Of a stretch of 16,507 bases of DNA, positions 6,374 through 14,628 are shown in pieces; position 1 is the stretch's first letter; each line of letters starts with the position of its first letter. The notes beneath the pieces are model-generated. The model saw only the letters and a program-made list of their open reading frames with translations. It was not told the origin of the DNA and ran no database searches. This DNA is from an uncultured Paraglaciecola sp. (GTDB taxonomy: Bacteria > Pseudomonadota > Gammaproteobacteria > Enterobacterales > Alteromonadaceae), in assembly GCA_905479025.1 (NCBI GenBank), contig CAJQKX010000308.1:1-16507 (forward strand), written 5' to 3'. A program made the translations under genes and the position numbers.

Positions 6374-8092
6374 CTATAAAGCGCTCACTCCCTCAACCAT
6401 TAATTGCAAGCTAGTTCTGCCACGAAATTCGTTGATGTCTAACTTATATGCAATATTCACATGACTGCATCGTGCATTAGGCCATAAGGCCAAGTCGACA
6501 TTAAAAGCAATAGCATCGATTAACACACCACTTTGATGCTTAACTATCATTTTTAAGTGTTTACTGCCTACTAAGCGTTGATCTATCAATTCGAATTCGC
6601 CATCAAAAAGTGGCTCTGGAAACCCCTGCCCCCAAGGCCCTGCTTCTTTTAAACAGAGAGCAAAAGCTAAGGTAAAGTCTTCGGTCTGCAACTCACCATC
6701 AGAAATCAATTCGCCAGCTAAGGGTGTACCTTTAAGATTTTCTTCAGCAATCTGATGAAAAGCTTGCTCAAAAGCAGATAAGTTTTTTAAGGGTAAACTG
6801 AGACCCGCTGCCATAGCATGGCCACCGAACTTACCAATAATATCGGGATAACGGCTGTTTATTTCTTCAAGTAAATCACGAATATGTAAACCAGGAATAG
6901 AACGAGCTGAGCCTTTAAGTGTGTCATCGTCCTGATGAGCAAAAGCGATCGTAGGTCGATAATATTTATCTTTAATACGCCCTGCTAAAATACCAATCAC
7001 TCCTTGATGATAATCGGCTTGATACAGCACTAAACCAAAAGGTAATGCGCTTTCTTCAAGATCTACCCCCTCTAAAGCTTTAACTGCTTCTTGCTGCATC
7101 GAGCCTTCAATTTCGCGTCTCTCACGATTTAAGCTATCTAACTGTACGGCAATTTGCCTCGCGCGTGCAGGATCGTCCGTCATCAAACATTCTATTCCCA
7201 ACGACATATCGTCTAAGCGCCCAGCAGCATTAAGTCGTGGGCCGACTACAAACCCCAAATCAGAGGCCACTAAACGATTTCTCTGTTTACCTGCTACGTC
7301 AATGATCGCCTGTATACCCGGCCGACATTTGTCGCCACGAATACGCTGTAAACCTTGGTGTACCAGTATTCTATTGTTGTCATCTAACGGAACAACATCC
7401 GCTACAGTGCCAAGTGCTACCAAATCTAATAATGTGGCCAAGTTAGGCACTGGTAAACCTTGTTGTTCAAACCAACCATTGGCTTTCAGCTCTGCTCGCA
7501 ACGCCAACATTAAATAAAATGCGACACCAACACCTGCTAAGTTTTTAGACAAAAACCCACAACCAGGTTGGTTTGGATTGACGATTGCATCAGCAATAGG
7601 CAATGATTCAGCTGCTAAATGGTGATCAGTTACAATGACAGTTATACCCAAAGATTTGGCTTTTTCAACACCAGTAAAACAAGCAATCCCATTGTCAACT
7701 GTCATGATCACTTCTGCTTGTTGCTGAGCCGCGACTTCTACTATTTCTGGGCTTAAGCCATACCCAAAATCAAAACGATTCGGCACTAAATAATCATGAT
7801 GGGTTGAACCCATCATCCACAAAGACATCATGCTTAATGCAGTACTTGTGGCACCGTCGGCATCAAAGTCACCTACGATGATAATTTTTTTGTTGCTGGC
7901 TAAAGCGTTAACTAACAAACTAACCGCTTTTTCAACACCTTGCAATTGGTCATAATGCAACAATGCTTTTGCACTGCGATTCAGCTGTGCAGCTTCATCC
8001 ACACCTCTATCGGCATATATTTGTTTTAATCTTGGATGCAATTGCTCAGGAAAGTGTTGGCTATTTTTTTGAGGTCTACGGCTGATGTGCAC
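6374..8092 (-). CDS. recJ: Single-stranded-DNA-specific 5'-3' exonuclease RecJ
   Basis: RecJ degrades single-stranded DNA 5' to 3' in RecFOR gap repair, mismatch repair and base excision repair, so it acts in the same pathway as RecO encoded nearby. It has 572 residues (E. coli 577). DHH-family motifs are present: DFDADGATSTA (75-85), TVDNG (131-135), TDHHLA (155-160) and LVALGTVADVVPL (224-236). A DHHA1 domain follows with GKFGGHAMAAGLS near residue 420, then a C-terminal OB-type domain. The start is GTG at 8092. A TAA lies directly before it in frame, and MHISRRPQ fits the family N-terminus; its ribosome site is weak. xerD-dsbC-recJ is a conserved order, often followed by prfB, which is absent here. 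A terminator lies between dsbC and recJ. Confidence 0.96.
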   Translation of the reverse strand: MHISRRPQKNSQHFPEQLHPRLKQIYADRGVDEAAQLNRSAKALLHYDQLQGVEKAVSLLVNALASNKKIIIVGDFDADGATSTALSMMSLWMMGSTHHDYLVPNRFDFGYGLSPEIVEVAAQQQAEVIMTVDNGIACFTGVEKAKSLGITVIVTDHHLAAESLPIADAIVNPNQPGCGFLSKNLAGVGVAFYLMLALRAELKANGWFEQQGLPVPNLATLLDLVALGTVADVVPLDDNNRILVHQGLQRIRGDKCRPGIQAIIDVAGKQRNRLVASDLGFVVGPRLNAAGRLDDMSLGIECLMTDDPARARQIAVQLDSLNRERREIEGSMQQEAVKALEGVDLEESALPFGLVLYQADYHQGVIGILAGRIKDKYYRPTIAFAHQDDDTLKGSARSIPGLHIRDLLEEINSRYPDIIGKFGGHAMAAGLSLPLKNLSAFEQAFHQIAEENLKGTPLAGELISDGELQTEDFTLAFALCLKEAGPWGQGFPEPLFDGEFELIDQRLVGSKHLKMIVKHQSGVLIDAIAFNVDLALWPNARCSHVNIAYKLDINEFRGRTSLQLMVEGVSAL

Positions 8093-8122
8093 TTAAATAT
8101 TTACCCATTGCAGAAGTGAAAA

Positions 8123-8155
8123 CAAAAAAGCCGGTATCCTTAAAAATACAGGCTT
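8123..8155 (-). terminator. Intrinsic terminator after dsbC
   Basis: On the minus strand AAGCCTGTAT (8155-8146) pairs with ATACCGGCTT (8137-8128) with a single mismatch, around an 8-base loop, and runs into six T. It sits in the 85-base gap between the dsbC stop and the recJ start. It should end most transcripts of the pilus-xerD-dsbC unit before recJ, so recJ depends on read-through or on a promoter downstream of this hairpin. Confidence 0.8.
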
Positions 8156-8177
8156 AATAATGACGTAATATCAACAA

Positions 8178-8909
8178 TCAAAGCAGGGCTTTCAGCGCTT
8201 GTTCAAGTTGCTTAGGCGGTTGATAACCCGGAATAACTGAACCATCAGGCATTATGATATTAGGTGTACCGTTTACGCCAATTTTCTGACCAAAAGCGTA
8301 TTGTTCGGCGACTTTTGTTTCACAGTTTTTAGTTGCCACGGTGCCACCAGCTTTAGCATTATTCATAGCTACTTGTTTATCATCCGCGCACCAAACGGAA
8401 ACCATATCATTGTATGAGTTAGTATTAATGCCACCTCTAGGGAAAGCGAGATAACGGACAGTAATACCTAAGTCGTTATATTGTGCCATCTCGCCATGTA
8501 GTTTCCGACAATAACCGCAAGTGATATCAGTAAAGACATTGACCACATACTTTTCGTTATCAGCTTTGTATTCGATAACCGCATCGTTGAATTTTGCTAA
8601 ACCACCTAAACGCACACTTCCAAGTGCTTCTTCGGTTAAATTACGCATCCCCTCTTCAACATCATAAATACGTGCTTGCAGCAAATATTTGCCATCTTGG
8701 CTAGTATAAAACAATCCCTTCTCTGTCATTATTTGCAACAGGCCAGTTACTGGCGCATCGCCAATCGAGCTTATTTGCAGACCAAGACCCGCTTGAAGCT
8801 TGGCTTTTACTTGTTCAAAATTTGACATTTTGTCTGCAGCAGACAGATTAAAACTAAGGGTGAGCATTAATCCGCTAAAAATAGCGCCGATTTTTATCCA
8901 CGTTTTCAT
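8178..8909 (-). CDS. dsbC: Thiol:disulfide interchange protein DsbC (periplasmic disulfide isomerase)
   Basis: DsbC is a periplasmic V-shaped homodimer that reshuffles wrong disulfides and is kept reduced by DsbD. The start is placed at ATG 8909, which follows TTTGGAAAACTT and gives a clean signal peptide (basic MKTWIK, hydrophobic core, cleavage after NLSA, residue 24). A frame opening 19 codons earlier would spoil the signal. It has 243 residues. After the N-terminal dimerisation domain, the thioredoxin domain carries the active site CGYC (131-134), the structural pair Cys174/Cys196 and the cis-proline loop GTP (214-216), matching E. coli DsbC. It follows xerD after a 155-base gap, so it may also have its own promoter, though I see none convincing. 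Targets could include the cysteine-containing secretome. Confidence 0.95.
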   Translation of the reverse strand: MKTWIKIGAIFSGLMLTLSFNLSAADKMSNFEQVKAKLQAGLGLQISSIGDAPVTGLLQIMTEKGLFYTSQDGKYLLQARIYDVEEGMRNLTEEALGSVRLGGLAKFNDAVIEYKADNEKYVVNVFTDITCGYCRKLHGEMAQYNDLGITVRYLAFPRGGINTNSYNDMVSVWCADDKQVAMNNAKAGGTVATKNCETKVAEQYAFGQKIGVNGTPNIIMPDGSVIPGYQPPKQLEQALKALL

Positions 8910-9062
8910 AAGTTTTCCAAATAATTGCATTAGTAATATGACCCTCAACAAAGTAAATAATTTCAAACATTCAGTGGGTGTAGTTTAGCTGAACCCAAGA
9001 TGTAAACCAACGTCATTTAAGTATCCATAACAATCAATAGGTTTATTAATCTGATGTTTACT

Positions 9063-9082
9063 CATCATCCCCGCGGATGATG
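9063..9082 (-). repeat. Perfect 8-bp hairpin over the xerD stop codon
   Basis: CATCATCC (9063-9070) and GGATGATG (9075-9082) are exact reverse complements around the 4-base loop CCGC. The hairpin spans the last xerD codons and its stop. No T run follows on the minus strand, so it is not a classic terminator. It could affect mRNA stability at the xerD 3' end or the level of dsbC transcript. Confidence 0.4.
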
Positions 9083-9979
9083 CTCCGCAACCAGTTTCTG
9101 CAATCGCTCAGTCGCTACATGGGTATAGATTTGCGTGGTCGATAAGTCACTATGCCCCAACAACATCTGTACAACTCGTAAGTCTGCTCCATGGTTGAGT
9201 AAATGAGTAGCAAAGGCATGACGCAAGGTATGGGGTGATAAGTCGGTTTGTATATTAGCAATTTTACTGTATAACTTAATTCGATGCCAAAAGGTTTGAC
9301 GGGTCATAGCCACACCACGTTTGCTTGGGAAAATAATGTCACTTGCGGATTTAAGTAACACACCTCTTCCTTGTTTTAGAAAAGTAGAAACCCACTCAAT
9401 CGCTTCTTCACCTAACGGCACCAGTCTATCTTTATTGCCTTTACCTGTGACTCTTACCACACCTTGTTGAATACTCAGTTGATCTAATTTTAAGCTCACC
9501 AACTCTGTCACCCTAAGCCCTGTGGCATACAACACCTCTAACATGGCTTTATCACGTAATTGAATAGGATCGTCGGTTTTAGGCGCATTTAATAAGTCGA
9601 TAACTTGCGACTCGGTCAACGTTTTAGGAAGTGACTGAGGAAGTTTGGGGTTTTGCAATAGGCTTACTGGATCATCATTGCGAATTTTTTGTCGTAGCAT
9701 ATATTGGCATAAACTACGTAAACTACTTAAAAAGCGTGAAGTGCTTCGCTCAGATAACCCACTGTCATATCGCGTGGCTAGATATTTATTCAATACATCT
9801 TTTTCAAAATCGATTAATTGCACTGGCCCACCTTCTTCACTTTCTCGGGCAAGATAAAGTGCGAACTTGTTTAAATCAGAACGATAAGCACTAAGGGTAT
9901 TTTCACTTAGTCCCTTTTCTAACCACATAGCTTCAACAAAGTTTTCTATCTGAATAGAATCAAAATTTTTTAGCGACAT
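9065..9979 (-). CDS. xerD: Tyrosine site-specific recombinase XerD
   Basis: XerD works with XerC at the dif site, under FtsK control, to resolve chromosome dimers before division. It has 304 residues (E. coli 298). The N-terminal SAM-like core-binding domain covers residues 10-95 (ENTLSAYRSDLNKFALYL). The catalytic domain has the full set of active residues: Arg156 (ATGLRVTEL), Lys180 (GKGNKDR), His250 and Arg253 (SPHTLRHAFATHLL), His276 (LLGHSDLS) and nucleophile Tyr285 (TTQIYTH). The position before dsbC and recJ identifies it as XerD rather than XerC. ATG 9979 is the natural start. It follows the DUF2007 gene by 35 bases, so it is probably on the pilTU transcript, an uncommon pairing of motility and segregation genes. 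Confidence 0.95.
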   Translation of the reverse strand: MSLKNFDSIQIENFVEAMWLEKGLSENTLSAYRSDLNKFALYLARESEEGGPVQLIDFEKDVLNKYLATRYDSGLSERSTSRFLSSLRSLCQYMLRQKIRNDDPVSLLQNPKLPQSLPKTLTESQVIDLLNAPKTDDPIQLRDKAMLEVLYATGLRVTELVSLKLDQLSIQQGVVRVTGKGNKDRLVPLGEEAIEWVSTFLKQGRGVLLKSASDIIFPSKRGVAMTRQTFWHRIKLYSKIANIQTDLSPHTLRHAFATHLLNHGADLRVVQMLLGHSDLSTTQIYTHVATERLQKLVAEHHPRG

Positions 9980-10014
9980 GAATTTTAGGTTTCTTATGAG
10001 TAAAAGGTTTGAAT

Positions 10015-10326
10015 TTATACACTCCTATCTTCGCCACATTGCCAACAAAGCTCAAAACTAGCGACATTTTGCTCATGGCATTGACTGCATATCCAAGGAT
10101 ATGAATATAGTGATTGATTTTCAAAGTCTGCTATAAACTTCAGGGCCTTTGGCAACCATTGTGCATCGTTTATCCAGATTTCAGGCAACACGTCAATAGG
10201 TGATAACTCCCCCATAGCACCTATAGCAAATTCATTTTTCACAAAACAAGGAATACCTTGTTCATCAAGCAATTGTTTGATTTGAAAGACCATAAAGCGA
10301 TCATGGTGACTGTAAACTTTATTCAA
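10015..10326 (-). CDS. DUF2007 protein with C-terminal zinc ribbon
   Basis: The N-terminal part (1 to about 70) matches the DUF2007 family ('putative signal transducing protein'), a small ferredoxin-like fold seen here as VYSHHDRFMVFQIKQLLDEQ, then GIPCFVKNEFAIGAMGE and LPEIWI. The C-terminus adds a four-cysteine knuckle pair, CSQC (residues 80-83) and CWQC (93-96), so it probably binds one zinc ion. The function of the family is unknown; small size and a zinc ribbon suggest a protein or nucleic-acid adaptor. The start is TTG at 10326: TAAGGA, overlapping the pilU stop, lies 5 bases upstream, and the next ATG (residue 12) would remove the first strand. Only 8 bases separate it from pilU, so it is translated with the pilus ATPases. 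Confidence 0.88.
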   Translation of the reverse strand: MNKVYSHHDRFMVFQIKQLLDEQGIPCFVKNEFAIGAMGELSPIDVLPEIWINDAQWLPKALKFIADFENQSLYSYPWICSQCHEQNVASFELCWQCGEDRSV

Positions 10327-10334
10327 AGATATCC

Positions 10335-11447
10335 TTAATTCATATCAATAGAAACATTACACAGCGAACCAAGTTGATTGCCCTCATCCGAATTTAGCTT
10401 GATCATAAGACGTAAATCGTTTGGCGAGTCAGCATGATGAATAGCATGATCTAAGGAAATTCTACCAACTTTATACAATTCATAAAGGGCCATGTCAAAA
10501 CTCTGCATGCCTATTTCCTTACCTTTTTTCATTGCTTCTTTTAAACCACCAATTTCGTTTCGCTGAATGAGGTCTGTGACTAAAGGTGAGTTAAGTAATA
10601 TTTCGATAGCTGCCACTCGGCCTTTACCATCGGACGTGGGGACTAATTGTTGAGCAATAATGGCGCGCATATTTAAACTTAGATCAAAGCGTAACTTTTC
10701 ATGTTGATCCGGTGGCGCCAAATGCATAATTCGTTCAATCGCTTGATTGGCATTATTGGCGTGCATCGTAGCTACACACAAATGTCCAGTATCAGCAAAA
10801 GACATAGCGTACTCCATGGTTTCCATTGAGCGAATTTCACCAATCATAATGACATCAGGCGCTTGGCGTAATGAACTTTTTAATGCGTCGTCAAAGGACT
10901 TAGTATCGATACCTACTTCTCGCTGGGTGACCACACAATTGGCATGTTCATGCACAAACTCTATCGGGTCTTCAATAGTCAGAATATGACCTCTGGAATG
11001 TTGATTTCTATGACCTATCAATGCAGCTAAAGAGGTCGATTTACCCGTACCGGTAGCACCCACAAATAACAACAATCCTCGCTTTGACATAATGACGTCT
11101 TTTAATACTTCAGGTAAACCTAGGTCTGAAACTTGAGGGATTTGTGTGATAATAAGCCTCACAACCATTCCGGCCATATCTCTTTGCCAAAAAGCACTGC
11201 AACGAAAGCGCCCAATTTCATCGCGAGCAATAGCAAAGTTACATTCTTTCGTTTGTTCAAACTCAATTTTTTGTTTGTCGCTCATAGCATCATGCACTAA
11301 AGCTAAAGCGTCTTCTTCACTTAAATTACTACCGCCTAGAGGAGTCATTTGACCGTTTACTTTTGCACTAACTGGAAAGCCAACAGTAACAAATAAATCT
11401 GATGCACCCAAACCTTGCATCTCCTCTAAATAAGTCGTGAGTTCCAT
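10335..11447 (-). CDS. pilU: Type IV pilus retraction-associated ATPase PilU
   Basis: PilU is the PilT paralogue that helps the PilT motor retract type IV pili under load. It is a cytoplasmic hexameric secretion ATPase of the GspE/PilT superfamily. It has 370 residues. An N-terminal PAS-like domain (about 1-100) precedes the RecA-like core, which has Walker A GATGTGKST (130-138), the Asp box TIEDPIEF (157-164), Walker B VIMIGEIR (199-206) and the His box TGHLCVATMH. The C-terminal extension beyond residue 340 is typical of PilU and absent from PilT. The ATG is 2 bases after the pilT stop. The pilin and assembly genes are elsewhere, as is usual. Confidence 0.95.
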   Translation of the reverse strand: MELTTYLEEMQGLGASDLFVTVGFPVSAKVNGQMTPLGGSNLSEEDALALVHDAMSDKQKIEFEQTKECNFAIARDEIGRFRCSAFWQRDMAGMVVRLIITQIPQVSDLGLPEVLKDVIMSKRGLLLFVGATGTGKSTSLAALIGHRNQHSRGHILTIEDPIEFVHEHANCVVTQREVGIDTKSFDDALKSSLRQAPDVIMIGEIRSMETMEYAMSFADTGHLCVATMHANNANQAIERIMHLAPPDQHEKLRFDLSLNMRAIIAQQLVPTSDGKGRVAAIEILLNSPLVTDLIQRNEIGGLKEAMKKGKEIGMQSFDMALYELYKVGRISLDHAIHHADSPNDLRLMIKLNSDEGNQLGSLCNVSIDMN

Positions 11448-11449
11448 AA

Positions 11450-12499
11450 TTAATTCCCAAAACTAGAATTGGTTTTTTTATTGATAGATTTTGCTGCAGC
11501 GTCTTGAACCGTAATAAGGCCTTTTGCTACTAACTTTTGCAAACACTGATCCATAGTTTGCATCCCATGAGATTGTCCTGTTTGAATAACCGAATACATT
11601 TGAGGCACTTTATCTTCGCGGATGAGATTTCTAATTGCTGGAATACCTAGCATAATCTCATGAGCTGCCACTCTCCCGCCCCCCACTTTTTTCAATAATG
11701 TTTGAGAAATAACCGCTCGTAGAGACTCAGACATCATGGAACGTATCATCGATTTTTCCGCAGCAGGAAAAACGTCAATTAATCTATCAATCGTTTTAGG
11801 CGCTGAGTTGGTGTGTAATGTGCCAAATACTAAATGTCCTGTCTCGGCGGCTGAAATGGCCAAGCGGATAGTTTCTAAATCTCGTAATTCACCCACCAAA
11901 ATAATATCAGGATCTTCACGTAACGCAGAACGTAGCGCATTATTAAAGCTGTGTGTGTCTCTATGCACTTCGCGTTGATTAAGCACACAAAGTTTGTTTT
12001 CATGAACAAATTCAATGGGGTCTTCAATCGTTAAAATATGCTCTCGTTTGGTCGAGTTAATATGATCGACCATGGCCGCTAAAGTGGTACTTTTACCCGA
12101 ACCTGTAGCGCCAGTCACAAGTATAATTCCCGAGGGTTGATTGATGATTTTTTTAAAGATTTGCGGTGCACCTAAGTCATCTAGACTTAAGATTTCACTT
12201 GGAATAGTTCTTAATACTGCGGCCGCACCACGATTTTGCATGAAGGCATTCACCCTAAAGCGTGACAAGCCTTTTACCTCAAAGGAAAAATCAGCTTCGA
12301 GGTTCTCTTCATATTCTTTACGCTGTTTATCGTTCATGATTTCAAAAATCAAAGCATGCACTTCTTTATGCTCGAGTGCAGGTATATTTAGTTTTCGCAT
12401 TTCACCGTCAACACGTATGATTGGTGGCAATCCGGCAGAAAGATGTAAATCAGAAGCTTTATTTTTTACACTAAAGGCTAAAAGTTCGGTAATATCCAA
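11450..12499 (-). CDS. pilT: Type IV pilus twitching motility ATPase PilT
   Basis: PilT is the hexameric motor that depolymerises type IV pili, driving twitching, surface sensing and DNA uptake. The start is set at TTG 12499, giving MDITELLAFSVKNKASDLHL, the standard PilT N-terminus (349 residues), with GGAG 8 bases upstream. ATG 12520 would add seven residues unlike the family and has no Shine-Dalgarno. Features: N-terminal PAS-like domain with ASDLHLSAG; Walker A GATGSGKST (130-138); Asp box TIEDPIEF; Walker B IILVGELRD (199-207); His box TGHLVFGTLHT; and the AIRNLIRE motif required for retraction. It opens the minus-strand unit and is divergent from yggS. Confidence 0.95.
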   Translation of the reverse strand: MDITELLAFSVKNKASDLHLSAGLPPIIRVDGEMRKLNIPALEHKEVHALIFEIMNDKQRKEYEENLEADFSFEVKGLSRFRVNAFMQNRGAAAVLRTIPSEILSLDDLGAPQIFKKIINQPSGIILVTGATGSGKSTTLAAMVDHINSTKREHILTIEDPIEFVHENKLCVLNQREVHRDTHSFNNALRSALREDPDIILVGELRDLETIRLAISAAETGHLVFGTLHTNSAPKTIDRLIDVFPAAEKSMIRSMMSESLRAVISQTLLKKVGGGRVAAHEIMLGIPAIRNLIREDKVPQMYSVIQTGQSHGMQTMDQCLQKLVAKGLITVQDAAAKSINKKTNSSFGN

Positions 12500-12525
12500 G
12501 CAATATTCTCCGTATATCATGTTGC

Positions 12526-12554
12526 AATATGGAAACCATAGCAGAACGACTCAA
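12526..12554 (-). promoter_or_regulatory. Candidate pilT promoter inside the start of yggS
   Basis: On the minus strand TTGAGT (12554-12549) and CATATT (12531-12526) are spaced by 17 bases, each matching the sigma-70 consensus at 4 of 6 positions. Initiation about 7 bases on would give a leader of roughly 20-25 nt to the TTG start at 12499, which contains the GGAG site. The -10 overlaps the yggS start codon. This is a motif match only. Confidence 0.4.
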
Positions 12555-13215
12555 AAGCGTACAAATAACCGTCGAGCAATCTACCTTAGACTCACATCGT
12601 CCATCAAATTCGGTAAAATTGCTAGCGGTGAGTAAAACCAAACCCGTATCTGATATCGTGCAAGCGTATGAAGCGGGACAACGTTTGTTTGGTGAAAACT
12701 ACGTACAAGAAGGCGTAGAAAAAATACAAATGCTACAATCTCTCGCTGATATTGAATGGTATTTCATTGGGCCGATACAATCGAATAAGACCCGCTTGGT
12801 GGCTGAAAACTTTGATTGGGTGCAAGCAGTCGACCGACTCAAAATAGCTAAGAGGCTAAACGACCAAACAATACCCCATAAAACATTAAACGTGTGTATC
12901 CAGGTGAATATTGATGACGATAAAAATAAAGCGGGTATAGGCGTAAACGAACTACATGACTTTGCCAAAGCCATTAATGAGCTACCTAATCTAAGATTGC
13001 GTGGGCTAATGACTATTCCTAAAGCTAATCAATCTCAGGCCGAACAAACAGTCAGCTTTAATCACATGGCGGCATTATTTGACAATCTAAAAAAGCAATA
13101 CCCATCAGTTGATACATTGTCTATGGGCATGTCAGGAGATATCCAAAATGCCATTAATAATGGTAGCACTATGGTCAGAGTAGGTTCAGCCATTTTTGGC
13201 TTGCGTAATAAATAA
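12529..13215 (+). CDS. yggS: PLP homeostasis protein YggS/PLPBP (YBL036C family)
   Basis: This is a single-domain PLP-binding TIM-barrel protein without known catalytic activity. It buffers free pyridoxal phosphate and affects amino acid and vitamin B6 pools. It has 228 residues (E. coli 234). The PLP lysine is Lys36 in LLAVSKTKP (31-39). GENYVQEG, WYFIGPIQSNK, LRGLMTIP and the phosphate loop LSMGMSGDIQNAI...GSTMVRVGSAIFG are all present. ATG 12529 fits family length although no Shine-Dalgarno is visible. Only 29 bases separate it from the divergent pilT start. It precedes proC by 9 bases; yggS-proC-yggT divergent from pilT-pilU is also known in Pseudomonas. Confidence 0.95.
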   Translation: METIAERLKSVQITVEQSTLDSHRPSNSVKLLAVSKTKPVSDIVQAYEAGQRLFGENYVQEGVEKIQMLQSLADIEWYFIGPIQSNKTRLVAENFDWVQAVDRLKIAKRLNDQTIPHKTLNVCIQVNIDDDKNKAGIGVNELHDFAKAINELPNLRLRGLMTIPKANQSQAEQTVSFNHMAALFDNLKKQYPSVDTLSMGMSGDIQNAINNGSTMVRVGSAIFGLRNK

Positions 13216-13224
13216 AGGACAATC

Positions 13225-14046
13225 ATGCAACATAGAAAAATAGCGTTTATCGGCGCAGGTAATATGACTAGGAGCATCATTAGCGGCTTAGTTAACAACG
13301 CTTACCCAGCAAATTTGATAACGGCAAGTAATCCATCGATGGGCAAGCTGTTAGCTCTGCAGTTTGATTTTAAAATTAATGTTACCCAGGAAAATAACGA
13401 GGCGTTAGATGCAGCCGATGTTATTGTGCTTGCAGTAAAGCCCCAACTTATGGAGCAGGTATGTGCCAAGCTCGCACTGGAACAGAACATAAGTGATAAA
13501 CTTTTTGTATCAATTGCGGCCGGCATCACGACCTCAAGGCTTCAGGACATGCTTGGCGGATCATTCCCTATTATTCGGACTATGCCCAATACACCTAGCT
13601 CATTAGGCAAGGGAATGACTGGCCTATTTGCAGATGTTAACATTGATAAAATTGATAAAAAATATGCCGCTGACTTAATGGGTCAAGTGGGTGAAATTGC
13701 TTGGGTTGAAAAAGAGTCGATGATAGACGGTGTGATTGCAGCGGCAGGCAGCAGCCCGGCATACTTTTACTTATTTTTAGAGGCCATGCAGACAGAAACA
13801 GAACGGCAAGGATTTGACCATGCTACTGCTCGGTTAATGGTTCAGCAAGCCATGTTAGGCGCTGCTGAAATGGTTTGTCACAATTCTCACCTTGAATTAA
13901 GCGAGTTGCGCACCCAAGTTACTTCTAAAGGTGGCACCACTGCCAAGGCTATAGAATCGTTTCAACAACAAGGTTTAGAACATGTAGTTTCCATCGCCAT
14001 GCAAGCTGCGGTCAAACGGGCGAAAGAAATGGCTGAGCAATTTTAG
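13225..14046 (+). CDS. proC: Pyrroline-5-carboxylate reductase
   Basis: ProC reduces 1-pyrroline-5-carboxylate to L-proline with NAD(P)H, the last step of proline synthesis. It has 273 residues (E. coli 269). The N-terminal Rossmann fold has KIAFIGAGNM (5-14) with the glycine-rich loop; VIVLAVKPQ marks the next conserved strand, and IIRTMPNTP is the substrate-side motif. The C-terminal helical dimerisation domain carries AAAGSSPAYFYLFLEAM and the signature QVTSKGGTTAKAIESF. AAAGGA sits 6 bases before the ATG. It follows yggS by 9 bases and yggT follows after 39, so the three are one operon. Confidence 0.96.
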   Translation: MQHRKIAFIGAGNMTRSIISGLVNNAYPANLITASNPSMGKLLALQFDFKINVTQENNEALDAADVIVLAVKPQLMEQVCAKLALEQNISDKLFVSIAAGITTSRLQDMLGGSFPIIRTMPNTPSSLGKGMTGLFADVNIDKIDKKYAADLMGQVGEIAWVEKESMIDGVIAAAGSSPAYFYLFLEAMQTETERQGFDHATARLMVQQAMLGAAEMVCHNSHLELSELRTQVTSKGGTTAKAIESFQQQGLEHVVSIAMQAAVKRAKEMAEQF

Positions 14047-14085
14047 AACACACAACTTAGATAAATACCGAGGAAAATCCAGAAT

Positions 14086-14628
14086 ATGAGTTCAGTTCAG
14101 TTTTTAATTGATTTTGTTTTTAACATTTATTTAATGGTGGTGCTGCTGCGCCTATGGTTACAATTTGCCAGAGCCGACTTTTACAATCCGTTCAGCCAGT
14201 TTGTGGTTAAAGCCACCCAACCAATTGTGGCTCCAATGCGTAGGATATTACCCTCGATTGGTCGTTTAGATACCGCGACCTTTGTACTTGCGCTTATAGT
14301 TGCAGGATTAAAGATTGTCACCCTTAACGTAGTGTTGGGAGGATCAGGTCTCAACATCATGTCTGTGGTCATCCTATCATTTGTCATCGTTATTAAAGAA
14401 ATTCTGACATTGGTGATGTATGTGCTTATTATGCGCGCCATTATGAGCTGGGTAAGTCAAGGCAACAACCCAATGGAATTAGTATTAAGTCAACTCACTG
14501 AACCAATGCTGGCACCTATTCGTAGAAGAATGCCTGAGATGGGCGGATTAGACTTGTCGATGATGGTCGTGATCGTTATGTTATTGTTTATTCAAAAACT
14601 ATTAGGTGATTTATTTGGCATTTTTTAA
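14086..14628 (+). CDS. yggT: YggT family integral membrane protein
   Basis: It has 180 residues with two tandem YGGT repeats (PF02325). Each has a hydrophobic helix, an RAxxSW/LRLWLQ-like segment and a conserved P-x-x-AP-hydrophobic-RR motif: LRLWLQFARADFYNPFSQ ... IVAPMRRILP in the first half and LIMRAIMSWV ... EPMLAPIRRRMPEMGGLDLS in the second. It should have four or more membrane helices in the inner membrane. The role is not settled; E. coli YggT has been linked to osmotic shock tolerance, and relatives to membrane assembly. GAGGAAAATCC precedes the ATG. The stop overlaps the start region of the DUF4426 gene. Linkage to yggS and proC is widely conserved. Confidence 0.93.
   Translation: MSSVQFLIDFVFNIYLMVVLLRLWLQFARADFYNPFSQFVVKATQPIVAPMRRILPSIGRLDTATFVLALIVAGLKIVTLNVVLGGSGLNIMSVVILSFVIVIKEILTLVMYVLIMRAIMSWVSQGNNPMELVLSQLTEPMLAPIRRRMPEMGGLDLSMMVVIVMLLFIQKLLGDLFGIF

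Noticed and set aside
12141..12635. Plus-strand open frame of 164 codons opposite pilT and overlapping yggS
   Set aside because: It is antisense to conserved PilT motifs and overlaps yggS in another frame; low-complexity Ser/Lys composition is typical of shadow frames.
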